Shown: piece by piece, positions 27,301-36,131 of the stretch
Numbering within the stretch: position 1 is the first letter of the stretch
Layout of the letters: each line of letters begins with the position of its first letter
Assembly (NCBI GenBank): GCA_016722045.1
Contig: JADKGY010000006.1
Coordinates: 62,001 to 126,000 of the forward strand
DNA from: Candidatus Opimibacter skivensis
GTDB lineage: Bacteria > Bacteroidota > Bacteroidia > Chitinophagales > Saprospiraceae
Direction of reading: 5' to 3'
Length of the DNA: 64,000 bases
Made by a program: the position numbers and the translations under genes
Notes under the pieces: model-generated
What the model was told of the DNA's origin: nothing
Seen by the model: only the letters and a program-made list of their open reading frames with translations
Databases searched by the model: none

Positions 27301-28092
27301 GCGATAGAAGCTCTGGAAAAAGACGTCAAGGATGCCAATTTTGTAGGTGTGAAAATCGGTGATGTCAATGGTGATGCGAAGACAAATTTGCTTGACTATC
27401 CTGTCAGTGTGCGAGATGATAAAACATTGAATTTTTATATCAAAGATCAAACACTTACCTCCGGAGTACCTGTTCAAATCGATATCACATCAAATAATTT
27501 TGAAGATGTTGTCGGATTTCAATTGGGAATGTCTTTTAAGGATATGGATATCCGGGAAATCCATAGTGGTAAACTTGATATAGGAAATGAAAATTTCAAT
27601 ATTACTTCACAGGGCTTACTCAATCTGAGTTGGAATGGTTACAAAAATCTCAGTTTAGGCGGTGATGAAGTATTATTTAGCATCATCGCTACTCCGCACC
27701 GATCTGGTAAAATATCGGATATGTTAATTATGGATCAATCGGGATTGTCTGCCGAAGCTTATGTGGGACAAGAATTGCAGGTGGTTAATTTGAATATCAC
27801 AGTAATGAAAAATGGAAATGCCCTCAGTGAAAATATCCTGTATCAAAACGAACCGAATCCTTTCTCATCGAATACGCAGATCCGTTTTCACCTGGAAAAT
27901 GCCGGTGAAGCTTCTATCAGAATTTTTGATTTGTCAGGCCATCTGCTCAAAGAAATCAATGGCACATTCGAAAAGGGCATGAACAAAGTGGAGATTTCGA
28001 ATGCTGACCTGGGAATAAAAGATGGTGTTGTCATTTGCCAGCTCCAGAGTAATGGATTTGTGGCAGTACAGAGGATGGTGGTGATAAGGTAA
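24331..28092 (+). CDS. Large T9SS-secreted protein with dockerin-like segment
   Basis: A 1,253-residue exported protein. A signal peptide (FFPLLLAFSVMSIQAAMA) is followed by a long beta-rich region with unassigned domains, a cys-containing segment with the recurring form GNSVHINGETYTESGEYIQELTSAKGCDSILT, a carboxypeptidase-regulatory-like strand region (ISGLVNTYDGRAVNDVAIQL), and a dockerin-like pair of calcium-loop helices around residues 910-960 (STRDLITIQKHLLG and ANKSNTVSVMDILELRKLILG). The last 85 residues (YQNEPNPFSSNTQIRF ... ASIRIFDLSGHLL) are a T9SS sorting domain. Predicted surface protein; ligand unknown. Confidence 0.88.
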   Translation: MRFFPLLLAFSVMSIQAAMAEGTHEVAPNGAIVVNGNNTTDIAALHINHDAYNNFASYTNPDPHSRLYIHIIDPSKECLYLGFSFGHPNQTSPTPTHIAYSYRIKDPNGNVVFGPVNINPGDENILDWSSAFTGPTQLHGAGGYDAIFVASSDLNSQGWTGPGDYYIEFQNETSTDFLIDFWDISVADCSAIPAAEKKGRIWSYNWSFFAINDYGFPNRPFDGAFYVCAPDPDDLSAAFITKIDFNGAGFRPAAFNVAFNSFGTQNTGDVNEDRKSVENMNTTQSEYSIFLNDPVESCKTAIVGEINLFGVSRCNAEEYCIKFTTTKVGQIDLLLDFDGPDSMYTPGTKDVIISHVVTEDEVGIPTCIDWNGLDGLGNSVIENSSSTIPVIISYAQGIYHFPIYDAELMTQGFMISAVRPPASIPLLHYDDSNITQPSGSGEPQVQITGCVNPCHRWTNYNAGINVGFGNLNTINSWWFSQRIIRQDVFLLPAYYECGIEGPTHLCQGGTSGLTSKPEVIPANAPGAEIVSTTWSGPGIVGSNTGSEITINAGGTYSTVIQWVTGFGDTCQTSCEYLVTTDPPLTSSIDTLILYGNSVHINGETYTESGEYIQELTSAKGCDSILTIRVRVLQTAIHYNLNACVSHNNGDGTDMDYSEFKPLYPEPLSCASVTASILHRDPPANNKHSCTNGVNNSVAMCVSSLDNCTYDPGNEKSVVFEVTITPAHDTAVQLTGLTFFEQAPVTFNWLSGNSGPNNFPTLYGIRVLKNGTEIYRKENISTTNAWTQKSYDFTDDILFVTDGPAVFRFELLPYCLTGNGAVVAAWDLDEINITASCVPFNFTPIISGLVNTYDGRAVNDVAIQLTEDPAFQTSEEVLTNEYGQYSFEDNVPGQHYYLSGYKNTDFLNGVSTRDLITIQKHLLGIKKLDSPYQMIAADANKSNTVSVMDILELRKLILGIYTELPHNTSWRFGNADANLIGSYPWGFNETIAIEALEKDVKDANFVGVKIGDVNGDAKTNLLDYPVSVRDDKTLNFYIKDQTLTSGVPVQIDITSNNFEDVVGFQLGMSFKDMDIREIHSGKLDIGNENFNITSQGLLNLSWNGYKNLSLGGDEVLFSIIATPHRSGKISDMLIMDQSGLSAEAYVGQELQVVNLNITVMKNGNALSENILYQNEPNPFSSNTQIRFHLENAGEASIRIFDLSGHLLKEINGTFEKGMNKVEISNADLGIKDGVVICQLQSNGFVAVQRMVVIR

Positions 28093-28095
28093 ACT

Positions 28096-28218
28096 GTATT
28101 CAGTATTCAGTATTCAGTATTCAGTATTCAGTATTCAGTATTCTGTGTTCAGTGTTAAACGTAAAGTGTTCAGTATCTGACCTGGCGAATCAGAATACCG
28201 AATACTGAATACTGATTA
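28096..28218. repeat. Heptamer array of GTATTCA
   Basis: Six perfect GTATTCA units followed by variants (GTATTCT, GTGTTCA), then the inverse complement (GAATACTGAATACTG) near 28191-28218, so the two ends can pair. It lies between two T9SS genes. Confidence 0.9.
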
Positions 28219-28248
28219 CCTTTTTTTTCCGTTGTTGATATCAGATAT

Positions 28249-29799
28249 ATGAAGTACATAATTTTTTTATTGCTGATTACTCAACATCTTGCTGCACAGA
28301 ATGTGATGATCAGCAATGAGGGCTTTCCGAATGAGCCTTCGATCATGATTGATCCGAAACATCCGAATGTGGTGATCGGGGCGGCAAATCTCAATAATTA
28401 TTACATCAGTATTGATACCGGTTATACCTGGACGATACATAATCTTAGTTCATCTTTTGGGGTTTGGGGAGATCCAACCATATCAGTGGATACGGCAGGG
28501 AATTTTTATTTTTTTCATTTATCAAATCCAAATGATGGTCACTGGATTGATCGTATAGTCTGCCAGAAGACTGATGATAATGGACAATCATGGTCAGATG
28601 GGACATTTACAGGACTGAATGATGCAAAAGAACAGGACAAACAATGGTGTGCGATTGACAGGACGAATAATAATATCTATATCACGTGGACCCAGTTTGA
28701 TCATTACGGATCTTCGAGTCCTACGGACAGTAGTATCATTTTGTTTTCAAAATCACTGGATGGCGGTGGACACTGGAGTACGCCGAGGCGGATCAATAAA
28801 ATAGCCGGCGATTGTCTTGATAGTGACAATACAGTTGAAGGCGCCGTTCCGGCTGTTGGTCCGAATGGTGAAATATATGTAGGATGGGCAGGACCATCTG
28901 GTCTTACGTTCAATAAATCAACAGATCAGGGTCAGACCTGGCTTGACAAAGAAATAGTTGTCAATAGTATTCCCGGTGGATGGGATTATAACATCAGTGG
29001 CTTACAACGATGTAATGGATTACCTATCACAGCTTGTGATCTAAGTAGTGGACCAAATCGAGGAACCATTTATATCAACTGGACAGATCAGCGGAATGGT
29101 GCAACGAATACGGATGTGTTTATTGCTAAATCAACGGATGGAGGAAGCACGTGGAGCAGCCCTGTTAAAGTAAATGATGATATTTCCAACCGTCAGCAAT
29201 TTCTGACATGGATGACCATTGATCAGACAACAGGTTTTCTTTATTTCGTTTTTTATGACAGGAGAAATTATGTTGATGACTCAACAGATGTTTTTGTGGC
29301 TGTGTCGATGGATGGAGGGAATACGTTCATCAACCGGAAAATAAGTGAATCTCCGTTTGTGCCGACGGGTCAGGTTTTTTTTGGTGATTACAACAACATC
29401 ACTGTGACGAATGGAATCATAAGGCCTATATGGACAAGACTCAATAATGGAAGTCTGAGTATTTGGACAGACATCACCAGTCTGAACGATATCATCACAG
29501 CAACAAATGAAAATGAATCAGCTGCTTCGAATTTAGATTTTGAAAATTATCCCAATCCATCTTCGGATTATACATTTGTTTCTTTCAGGCTTCATGAAAA
29601 GTCAAAAGTCAGTCTGACGATATGTGATGCTTCAGGCAGCGTGATTCATAAAGTGATCAATTCCAGATCGATGGGGTATGGGAAATATGTGGAGAAGGTA
29701 AATCTGGGTGATCTGAACATACCTGATGGCGTTTATTTTTTAAAGCTTGAAATAAATCATCGGGTGAAGGTGACGAGGATGATTGTTGTAGGTGAGTAG
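28249..29799 (+). CDS. Secreted BNR/sialidase-like beta-propeller with T9SS domain
   Basis: A 516-residue protein: signal peptide (IIFLLLITQHLAAQ), then a six-bladed sialidase-like propeller with BNR/Asp-box motifs such as STDGGSTWSSPVK, KSLDGGGHWSTP, KTDDNGQSWSD and KSTDQGQTWLD, and a C-terminal T9SS sorting domain (NYPNPSSDYTFVSFRLHEKS ... IPDGVYFLKLE). The Asp boxes are structural, so sialidase activity is not shown. It may degrade or bind sugars on the cell surface. Confidence 0.88.
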   Translation: MKYIIFLLLITQHLAAQNVMISNEGFPNEPSIMIDPKHPNVVIGAANLNNYYISIDTGYTWTIHNLSSSFGVWGDPTISVDTAGNFYFFHLSNPNDGHWIDRIVCQKTDDNGQSWSDGTFTGLNDAKEQDKQWCAIDRTNNNIYITWTQFDHYGSSSPTDSSIILFSKSLDGGGHWSTPRRINKIAGDCLDSDNTVEGAVPAVGPNGEIYVGWAGPSGLTFNKSTDQGQTWLDKEIVVNSIPGGWDYNISGLQRCNGLPITACDLSSGPNRGTIYINWTDQRNGATNTDVFIAKSTDGGSTWSSPVKVNDDISNRQQFLTWMTIDQTTGFLYFVFYDRRNYVDDSTDVFVAVSMDGGNTFINRKISESPFVPTGQVFFGDYNNITVTNGIIRPIWTRLNNGSLSIWTDITSLNDIITATNENESAASNLDFENYPNPSSDYTFVSFRLHEKSKVSLTICDASGSVIHKVINSRSMGYGKYVEKVNLGDLNIPDGVYFLKLEINHRVKVTRMIVVGE

Positions 29800-29845
29800 T
29801 GTGCTTCGACCAGTTCAACTCATCCTTGTGCTGCAGCTCAGCAGC
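29798..29845. repeat. Dispersed 48-base repeat, copy A
   Basis: AGTGTGCTTCGACCAG...GCTCAGCAGC, 42 of 48 bases identical to 41293-41340. It starts within the stop codon of the sialidase-like gene. Confidence 0.85.
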
Positions 29846-29976
29846 AATAGTGAATAGTGTATTTATTAATATTTTGAAGTAAGGCATTAATTAATGTTAG
29901 CTATTTTCTTCGTGGCACTCTGTAATTTTCGTGTGAAATAAAATGGAGAGCTTAGAATTTTAATTTGAATAAATAT

Positions 29977-30489
29977 ATGGACTATTACATTGAGACGGAA
30001 CGATTAATATTGAGACATCTCAAAGTTTCTGACGCTGCATTTATTGTCGAGCTTTTGAATTCGAAAGGATGGCTTGAATACATCGGGGATCGGAATGTGC
30101 GTACTATAGAACAGGCAGAAACATATCTGCTGAATGGGCCGATTAAAAGTTATGCGGAAAATGGATATGGATTGTCTTTAGTCAGTCTGAAGGAAGGAAA
30201 TATTCCTATCGGGGCATGCGGATTGCTAAAGCGTGATTATCTCGATACCGCTGATCTTGGATTTGCATTTCTTCCGGAGTACATTGGGAAGGGTTATGGA
30301 TATGAAAGTGCGTCGGCTGTTTTGTCGTTTGCTAAGCATGAGTTGAATATATCACCTGTGCTAGCTTTTACAGTACCAAATAATGTGGCTTCAATTGGAT
30401 TGCTTGAGAAGCTTGGGTTTCGTTTTGAAAAGGTGTTTACGATGCCGGGAGAGGAGGAGGAATTATTGTTGTTTAGCAATTCTGAATAA
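29977..30489 (+). CDS. GNAT family N-acetyltransferase
   Basis: About 170 residues from the ATG at 29977 (MDYYIETERLILRHL, the classic RimJ/RimL-type start); a TTG four codons upstream is less likely. Acetyl-CoA fold features: GLSLVSLKEGNIPIGACGL, LGFAFLPEYIGKGYGYES (the Q/RxxGxG/A pyrophosphate loop) and NVASIGLLEKLGF. RimJ-like members modify ribosomal proteins or small amines, but the substrate cannot be told. Confidence 0.9.
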   Translation: MDYYIETERLILRHLKVSDAAFIVELLNSKGWLEYIGDRNVRTIEQAETYLLNGPIKSYAENGYGLSLVSLKEGNIPIGACGLLKRDYLDTADLGFAFLPEYIGKGYGYESASAVLSFAKHELNISPVLAFTVPNNVASIGLLEKLGFRFEKVFTMPGEEEELLLFSNSE

Positions 30490-30647
30490 AGAAGAAGGAA
30501 GAAAATCGGAAATAGAGAATTTAGAACTCTGAATAAAGAGCTAGAATTAGGAATGGAAAGGGGAATACTGAATAAGGAACAAAGAAAAAGGAACAAGGAA
30601 GTAGAATGAAAAATATAAAAGGAAAGAGGATTTTATTTGTTCAAAAT

Positions 30648-30704
30648 GTATATAAGCAATATACGTGCACTTCGTAAGCGTTTGTAAGCGTTTGTAAACG
30701 GATA
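30648..30704. repeat. 57-base direct repeat, copy 1
   Basis: Starts GTATATAAGCAATATAC (imperfect dyad) followed by tandem GCGTTTGTAA decamers and ends CGGATA. Copy 2 at 30766-30822 differs at only a few A/G positions. Confidence 0.9.
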
Positions 30705-30765
30705 ATTTTACTTGGCCTACGTCCCAATAACCACGGTCTTTTTATAAGTACACCCAGCTCCAAAA

Positions 30766-30822
30766 GTATATAAGCAATATACGTGCACTTCGTAAGCGTT
30801 TGTAAACGTTTGTAAGCGGATA
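30766..30822. repeat. 57-base direct repeat, copy 2
   Basis: Same unit as 30648-30704, offset 118 bases. It lies 166 bases before the DinB gene. Confidence 0.9.
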
Positions 30823-30987
30823 AATCAGGAGTCTTAAACACCAAATCCCTACTAGCACTTCAACCGACATATTTAAGGCATATACAACCTTTACCAAAAC
30901 GATTACAATCGACCTCATAAAATCATCAGGCTTCCTTTTCGTATTTTTAATCTAAATCCTCTTTTCATTTCAACAAAACCAATCTCA

Positions 30988-31494
30988 ATGCAACGCACTT
31001 TATGGACAGATCGTAAATTTAATTTCGACTTCCCTGTCGGTCTGTTTCCCAACATCATCGAGCGCTTAAGAGGCACTCCTGCTCGATTAAAAGAAATGAC
31101 ATCCACCCTCACCGAAAAAGAAGCGGAATACAAACCAGGTAATAAATGGAGCATCAAAGAACAAATAGGACATCTCGGAGATCTTGAAGCTTTACATGAA
31201 GGTCGAATAAATGATTTCTTACTCAGAAAAGAATCCCTGCGTCCGGCAGATATGACAAATGCAGCCACAAATACGGCCAAACACAATACTTCTTCTCTGG
31301 CAGATCTTATCCATAATTTCGCATCCAAAAGAATAATCTTCGTCTCACGCCTCGAACAACTCAGTGATGAAATACATGAAGTGAAGTCACTTCACCCGAG
31401 ACTGAAGGTATTAATGCGACCTGTCGATATAGCCTACTTTACTTCAGAACACGACGACCATCACTTAACATCTATCAGAGAATTAATGAAATAA
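30988..31494 (+). CDS. DinB-family protein
   Basis: A 168-residue DinB/DUF664-like four-helix protein. The metal ligand pattern is present: SIKEQIGHLGDLEALHEGR (first His), and a C-terminal HDDHHLTSIRELM helix giving the His pair of the H...HxxxH site. The family binds divalent metal and includes bacillithiol or mycothiol transferases, but most members are uncharacterised. Confidence 0.88.
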   Translation: MQRTLWTDRKFNFDFPVGLFPNIIERLRGTPARLKEMTSTLTEKEAEYKPGNKWSIKEQIGHLGDLEALHEGRINDFLLRKESLRPADMTNAATNTAKHNTSSLADLIHNFASKRIIFVSRLEQLSDEIHEVKSLHPRLKVLMRPVDIAYFTSEHDDHHLTSIRELMK

Positions 31495-31619
31495 TCGGAA
31501 TTAATTGCCGCAAATTGCGCCAATTAACGCAAATTAAATTCCACCCTGATTTTTATCTCCCGTTGCCTACATTTGGCTTATAAAATTTCAGCATTAAATT
31601 AAAAACTTAGATTATTCTC

Positions 31620-32327
31620 ATGGCCTCAAAACGACCAGAATGTGATATCACAAAGACTCAGACTATTATCGATCTACTGGCTGTTCCTTCGGATCATCGT
31701 GATGAAACATGGAATCAAAATTTTCTGACCCATGTGCAGACCGCAAGCTTTGCCTGCACAGATCCGCAAATTGTGGAAGGCCCTGACGGTTTTCCCTATT
31801 TCGGCCTCAACATACCTGAACCCGGAAAACCTTTTACGTCCTATTGTATAAAAAATATAGCTGAAGATTTTCTTCTTGACAATGGCTATGGTGTAGTGAT
31901 CAATCCAAAAGAGAATGCAGCTGATTGGGTTCTTTCATATGGCGATATCGTCAATCTTCAGATTAATAACATGTTTTATTCACCGGTCGAAAATGGTCCG
32001 ATTGAACCTGAAGTGACGATATCTAAGAATGAACAAGTTTTAATAGCTCAACCCTCTGAATCATACCTGCCTGCAAAAGCACGAATCGTTCTCAGGAAAT
32101 ATTTACAATACTTTGGTGTAGCCCAACCTAAAATCATGCTGATCTCCAGAACAATCGAAGGCAAGATCGTACAGGAATTGGCCATCAATATTTTCAAAGA
32201 AGAAGTTGGGCATCCTGAAAAACTAAGCGACTTTATGCGGCAACTGGGATGGTTTTTGCCCAGACATTATATTCTTATGCTGGTGCCTAAAAACTCTGAG
32301 CTGGCAACACATTTTGAGGATTTGTAG
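31620..32327 (+). CDS. Conserved-looking protein of unknown function
   Basis: A 235-residue soluble protein with no signal or membrane segment and no recognised domain. It has a balanced composition and a plausible alpha/beta layout; notable parts are FGLNIPEPGKPFTSYCIKNI, GYGVVINPKENAADWVLSYGD, and a C-terminal FMRQLGWFLPRHYILMLVP. It lies 238 bases upstream of the DUF4062-STAND gene, from which it is separated by a repeat array, so the genes may not be co-transcribed. Confidence 0.7.
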   Translation: MASKRPECDITKTQTIIDLLAVPSDHRDETWNQNFLTHVQTASFACTDPQIVEGPDGFPYFGLNIPEPGKPFTSYCIKNIAEDFLLDNGYGVVINPKENAADWVLSYGDIVNLQINNMFYSPVENGPIEPEVTISKNEQVLIAQPSESYLPAKARIVLRKYLQYFGVAQPKIMLISRTIEGKIVQELAINIFKEEVGHPEKLSDFMRQLGWFLPRHYILMLVPKNSELATHFEDL

Positions 32328-32390
32328 CTAAGTCCACCAGGAATGTTTCTGAATAAGCCCTGTAAAATGCTCAAAATCAATCATTTAATA

Positions 32391-32509
32391 TTTTCCTAAA
32401 ATACAATTATGTTTTCCTAAAATACAATTATGTTTTCCTAAAACATAATTATGTTTTCCTAAAACATAATTGTGTTTTCCTAAAATACAATTGTGTTTTC
32501 CTAAAACAT
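32391..32509. repeat. Tandem 21-base repeat upstream of the STAND gene
   Basis: Nearly six copies with starts every 21 bases from 32391. The unit is TTTTCCT-AAAATAC-AATTATG with A/G and TAC/CAT variants. 21 is three heptamers. There are no spacers, hence not a CRISPR. The last unit ends 56 bases before the ATG of the STAND gene. Confidence 0.95.
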
Positions 32510-32565
32510 TATCCTAGTTTTACTTTATCCTTAACTATTTGCATTAAACTCTTTATTTCCCTCTA

Positions 32566-35274
32566 ATGTCAAATTCGTCGATCAAAACTCCCGATCAAAA
32601 ATTAAGAGTTTTCATAAGCTCTACGATAAATGAGCTCGCCGAAGAAAGAAGAATTGCCAGAGAAGCTATCTCAAGACTTTCACTAATTCCAGTCCTTTTT
32701 GAAATGGGAGCCAGACCTTATGCACCGAGAGATCTTTACCAGGCATACCTTGATCAAAGCCAGATTTTCGTCGGCATCTATTGGAAAAGCTACGGTTGGA
32801 TTGCACCTGATATGGAAATTTCTGGACTCGAAGATGAATATCGTCTGTCCAGAAATAAGCCAAGTCTGATCTACATCAAAAGAACAAATGAGCCACGTGA
32901 TCCTGCTCTTGAAAAATTAATCCGGGAGATGGAATCCACCGGCTCCGTCAGCTACCAGAAATTCTCTGCACCAGAAGAACTGAGTGAATTCCTCCTCAAT
33001 GATCTTGCCGTCCTGCTCTCGGAAAGTTTTGAAAACCAAAATACAAACCGACAAATCACAAACAGCCTGAATAGTCATCTCCCTGTGATCCGCCAGAATC
33101 TGATCGGCAGAGAAGAGGAAATAAAATTACTTTCCGAATTAATCGAAAAACAATCCGGCCTGGTGACGATCACAGGTCCCGGAGGCACAGGCAAAACAAG
33201 TCTTGCCTTAATGGCCGGGAAAAATCTGGAACGTAAATTTCGTGATGGTGCTCATTTCATTGAATTTGCTTCCGTCACGGATCCTGAATTAATCCCGGCA
33301 ACAATCGCCCGCACAATAGGTCTATTTGACAGCGGTAAACAAGCGATCGAAGAAACATTAATTGAAAATCTGCGTGATAAAAATGCGCTGCTCATATTTG
33401 ACAATCTCGAACAGCTATTGAAAGACACCAAATTTATATTTGATATTCTTAATCACTGTCCAAACATAACCATTCTCGCGACAAGCCGCTCTCCATTGCA
33501 TCTTCGATACGAACAGGTTTTCCCTTTGCTTCCTTTACAAATTCCGCAAGCTGGAGAAAAGATAGCACTGGCAGATGCAATTACATTTCCATCCGTAAAA
33601 TTATTTATTGATCGCGCTCAAAAAATAAATCCCGCTCTGGCACTCAATGAAGTAAATGTGAGCGCCATCACACGTATATGTGAAAGACTTGATGGCCTTC
33701 CACTTGCTATTGAACTAGCCGCAGCCCGAAGTCGACTTTTTTCACCCCCGCAATTGCTTGATCGGATGGGCAATTCATTAAATCTATTAAATCAAGGCGC
33801 ACGCGACCTTCCCGCGCGACAAAAAACATTGTATGCTACCATTGACTGGAGTTATAATCTTCTCGATCCGGATGCGCAGGTTTATTTTAGAAGACTCTCC
33901 GTATTCATCAACGGCTGGACGACATCAGCGGCAAATGCAGTATGCAAAACAAATAATGATGTTGACGCCATGGATTTCATGGAACAATTGCTGGACTTCG
34001 GCCTGATAAGAATGCAAATTCCATCAGGAGATCCACTAGCTGAGCTCAGATTTGAAATGCTGCAGACTGTAAAAGAGTTTGCGACAATGAAATTGCAGGA
34101 GAATTTGGAGAAAGTGCAAATCGATAAAAATCACCTTTCCTACTATTGTCAATATGTCACCGGACTCGCACCTAAAGTATGGACATCAGATGCTGCTCCA
34201 TGGCTTGATGCATTTGAAAGAGATCACCAGAATATTACACAGGCATTCAATACTGCAGTAGAAAAAAAGGACAATGCGTCTATCTGGATGATCATAGCTT
34301 CATTAGGACCACTCTGGATTTACAGAGGCCATATCAGTGAAGCCGTGGACTGGATCGGACGATCAGGCATGACCATTCCGTTGGTGATTGAAAAGGCCAA
34401 TTCGGGTGAGATTAATATTCATTCTTGTGGTGTGGCCTTGTTATCCACAGGAGCTATGTATTACTATGCGGGGAAATATCCACTGGCCATTGATTATCTG
34501 AAAGCGAGCACTTCCTTGCTTGAAAAAACAGATGATACGGATAAGCTGGCGTGGTCCATTTTATATACCGGGCTTACCGGGCTTAGCCTTGGAGATTTTA
34601 GCGCTGTCGCATTGATAAAAGAAGGCATTCGAATCGGAAAAGAATCCAATGACATGCTTTGTTATATCAGCAGCCAGGCTTTCTACACCGAAGTCTTAAT
34701 GGCCCAGGACTTACTGACAGAAGCGCTCACACTGATAGACGAGGTGGAAGCGCTTGCTGAACGTACAGGTGGTGGAATGGGTATGGCCATTGCTCAGTTT
34801 CAAAAATCTAACCTGCTATACAATACCTGTGATTTCGAGAAAGCCGCAGAAGGATATGAACGGACCATTCAACTATTTATAAAAATGAATTTTCATTCGA
34901 CTATGGGATGGGCATGTATCTCCTTTGGAAATTGTCTCACGATGTTGCACCGTTATGAGGAAGCACTTGAAAAATTAACAAAGGGATTAACTCTGGGACG
35001 GGAATCCGGCGACAAAGGAATGATCATCCTTGCCTTGACCACGATTGCGGCCAACTTTGCAGCTCAGGGCCAAAAAACAAAAGCAGTAATGATCATGCAA
35101 GCTATCGATCATCTTTCGGATGTATATCCGGGTTTCAATGGATGGGGTGCTAACAGGAAATCTGCGGAGCATATCCAGGAGATATTCAAAAATGCGAATA
35201 TCCTGAATGATATCATGGACAAATCGGGTAAAATAATTTCGCTGGACGAAGCGATAGCGATTGCCTTTTCATAA
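32566..35274 (+). CDS. DUF4062-STAND ATPase-TPR protein
   Basis: A 902-residue three-part protein. N-terminal DUF4062 (about residues 12-160): KLRVFISSTINELAEERRIAREAI, YIKRTNEP. A STAND/NB-ARC-like NTPase follows (about 185-560) with Walker A GPGGTGKTS, Walker B LLIFDNLEQL, sensor ILATSRSPLHLRYE and the GLPLAIELAAARSRLFSP motif also found in LuxR/AfsR-like ATPases. From about 570 to the end there are TPR-like helical repeats. No HTH domain is seen. STAND proteins assemble on sensing a ligand; many are regulators and some are anti-phage sensors with N-terminal effectors. Assignment to either role is inference. Confidence 0.85.
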   Translation: MSNSSIKTPDQKLRVFISSTINELAEERRIAREAISRLSLIPVLFEMGARPYAPRDLYQAYLDQSQIFVGIYWKSYGWIAPDMEISGLEDEYRLSRNKPSLIYIKRTNEPRDPALEKLIREMESTGSVSYQKFSAPEELSEFLLNDLAVLLSESFENQNTNRQITNSLNSHLPVIRQNLIGREEEIKLLSELIEKQSGLVTITGPGGTGKTSLALMAGKNLERKFRDGAHFIEFASVTDPELIPATIARTIGLFDSGKQAIEETLIENLRDKNALLIFDNLEQLLKDTKFIFDILNHCPNITILATSRSPLHLRYEQVFPLLPLQIPQAGEKIALADAITFPSVKLFIDRAQKINPALALNEVNVSAITRICERLDGLPLAIELAAARSRLFSPPQLLDRMGNSLNLLNQGARDLPARQKTLYATIDWSYNLLDPDAQVYFRRLSVFINGWTTSAANAVCKTNNDVDAMDFMEQLLDFGLIRMQIPSGDPLAELRFEMLQTVKEFATMKLQENLEKVQIDKNHLSYYCQYVTGLAPKVWTSDAAPWLDAFERDHQNITQAFNTAVEKKDNASIWMIIASLGPLWIYRGHISEAVDWIGRSGMTIPLVIEKANSGEINIHSCGVALLSTGAMYYYAGKYPLAIDYLKASTSLLEKTDDTDKLAWSILYTGLTGLSLGDFSAVALIKEGIRIGKESNDMLCYISSQAFYTEVLMAQDLLTEALTLIDEVEALAERTGGGMGMAIAQFQKSNLLYNTCDFEKAAEGYERTIQLFIKMNFHSTMGWACISFGNCLTMLHRYEEALEKLTKGLTLGRESGDKGMIILALTTIAANFAAQGQKTKAVMIMQAIDHLSDVYPGFNGWGANRKSAEHIQEIFKNANILNDIMDKSGKIISLDEAIAIAFS

Positions 35275-35371
35275 TGAATAAATGTTATGCTTGTCATCAG
35301 ATACAATTTTAGAATAAAGAAATTATATAGATCTCATTTCAATTTCACCTCTTAAATTCATGTATTGACAA

Positions 35372-36121
35372 ATGAACCATTGTAAAAATTGTGGTCATCC
35401 GGTCAAAGATTTGTATTGCGGCCATTGCGGCCAAAAAGCAATTTTGGGCCGGATCACGTTTGCATATATTTGGGGCGAGCTGTTCCATTTTTTTACCCAT
35501 ATCGAACATGGGTTTATTTTCACCTCAGTGAAACTGTTGACAACGCCTGGGAAAACAGTCGCAACATTTATTGAGGGGAAGAGAAAAAGCTATCAATCCC
35601 CTATCTCATACTTCCTGGTCTGGACGACCATCTTTATAGTATTCCTTTATTGGATGGAAAAAACTTTTGGTGAAAATACAGTCATCGATTACAAAAATTA
35701 CTGGGGGCCGTCCGGAACTACAAATCTGGCTATAAGTCATCTCAGCATCGTACTGACGATCCTCATTCCTTTCCAGGCGTTGTATTTATATCTACTTTTC
35801 ACCAGGATAAAATATAACTACTTCGAAACGCTGGTGGCCGCTATCTACCTTGTAGGGACAGTGATTCAATTACAATTTATGTTCGCTCTTGTGGCATTGA
35901 TTATGTATGGATTAAATCATTCATCCACTGATCTCAGAATATCAGACATCCTGAAATTTGGGTTCTTTATCTGGTTCTGCATTGATTTTATTAAATTATT
36001 TGCTGTCAGGAGCAAATTTGTACGGGTTTTGGGATTTGTCTTACTTGCCGGAGCAACATTTACATTGTGGCGGATATTCGGCGTGCCTGTATTGGTCAAT
36101 TTATTATTCGAGCATAATTAG
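35372..36121 (+). CDS. DUF3667 membrane protein
   Basis: A 249-residue membrane protein. The N-terminus holds a zinc-ribbon-like CKNCGHPVKDLYCGHCGQKA, then HFFTHIEHGFIFTSVKLLTTPGKTV, which is the DUF3667 signature, and four hydrophobic segments. Function unknown. The next gene starts 10 bases after its stop on the same strand. Confidence 0.85.
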   Translation: MNHCKNCGHPVKDLYCGHCGQKAILGRITFAYIWGELFHFFTHIEHGFIFTSVKLLTTPGKTVATFIEGKRKSYQSPISYFLVWTTIFIVFLYWMEKTFGENTVIDYKNYWGPSGTTNLAISHLSIVLTILIPFQALYLYLLFTRIKYNYFETLVAAIYLVGTVIQLQFMFALVALIMYGLNHSSTDLRISDILKFGFFIWFCIDFIKLFAVRSKFVRVLGFVLLAGATFTLWRIFGVPVLVNLLFEHN

Positions 36122-36131
36122 TTATTTCACC

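Larger units (their letters stand above)
30490..30987. other. Gene-free spacer, purine-rich then repeat-bearing
   Basis: No gene. 30490-30610 is purine-rich with GGAA-type words. The 57-base direct repeats follow at 30648 and 30766. Open frames on the minus strand are artefacts of these. Confidence 0.6.

Noticed and set aside
32391..32509. 21-base repeats as CRISPR
   Set aside because: No spacers between units.
35958..36131. Longer N-terminus for the AraC-type protein
   Set aside because: Overlaps the DUF3667 gene in another frame and has no domain; internal ATG 10 bases after that gene's stop is better.
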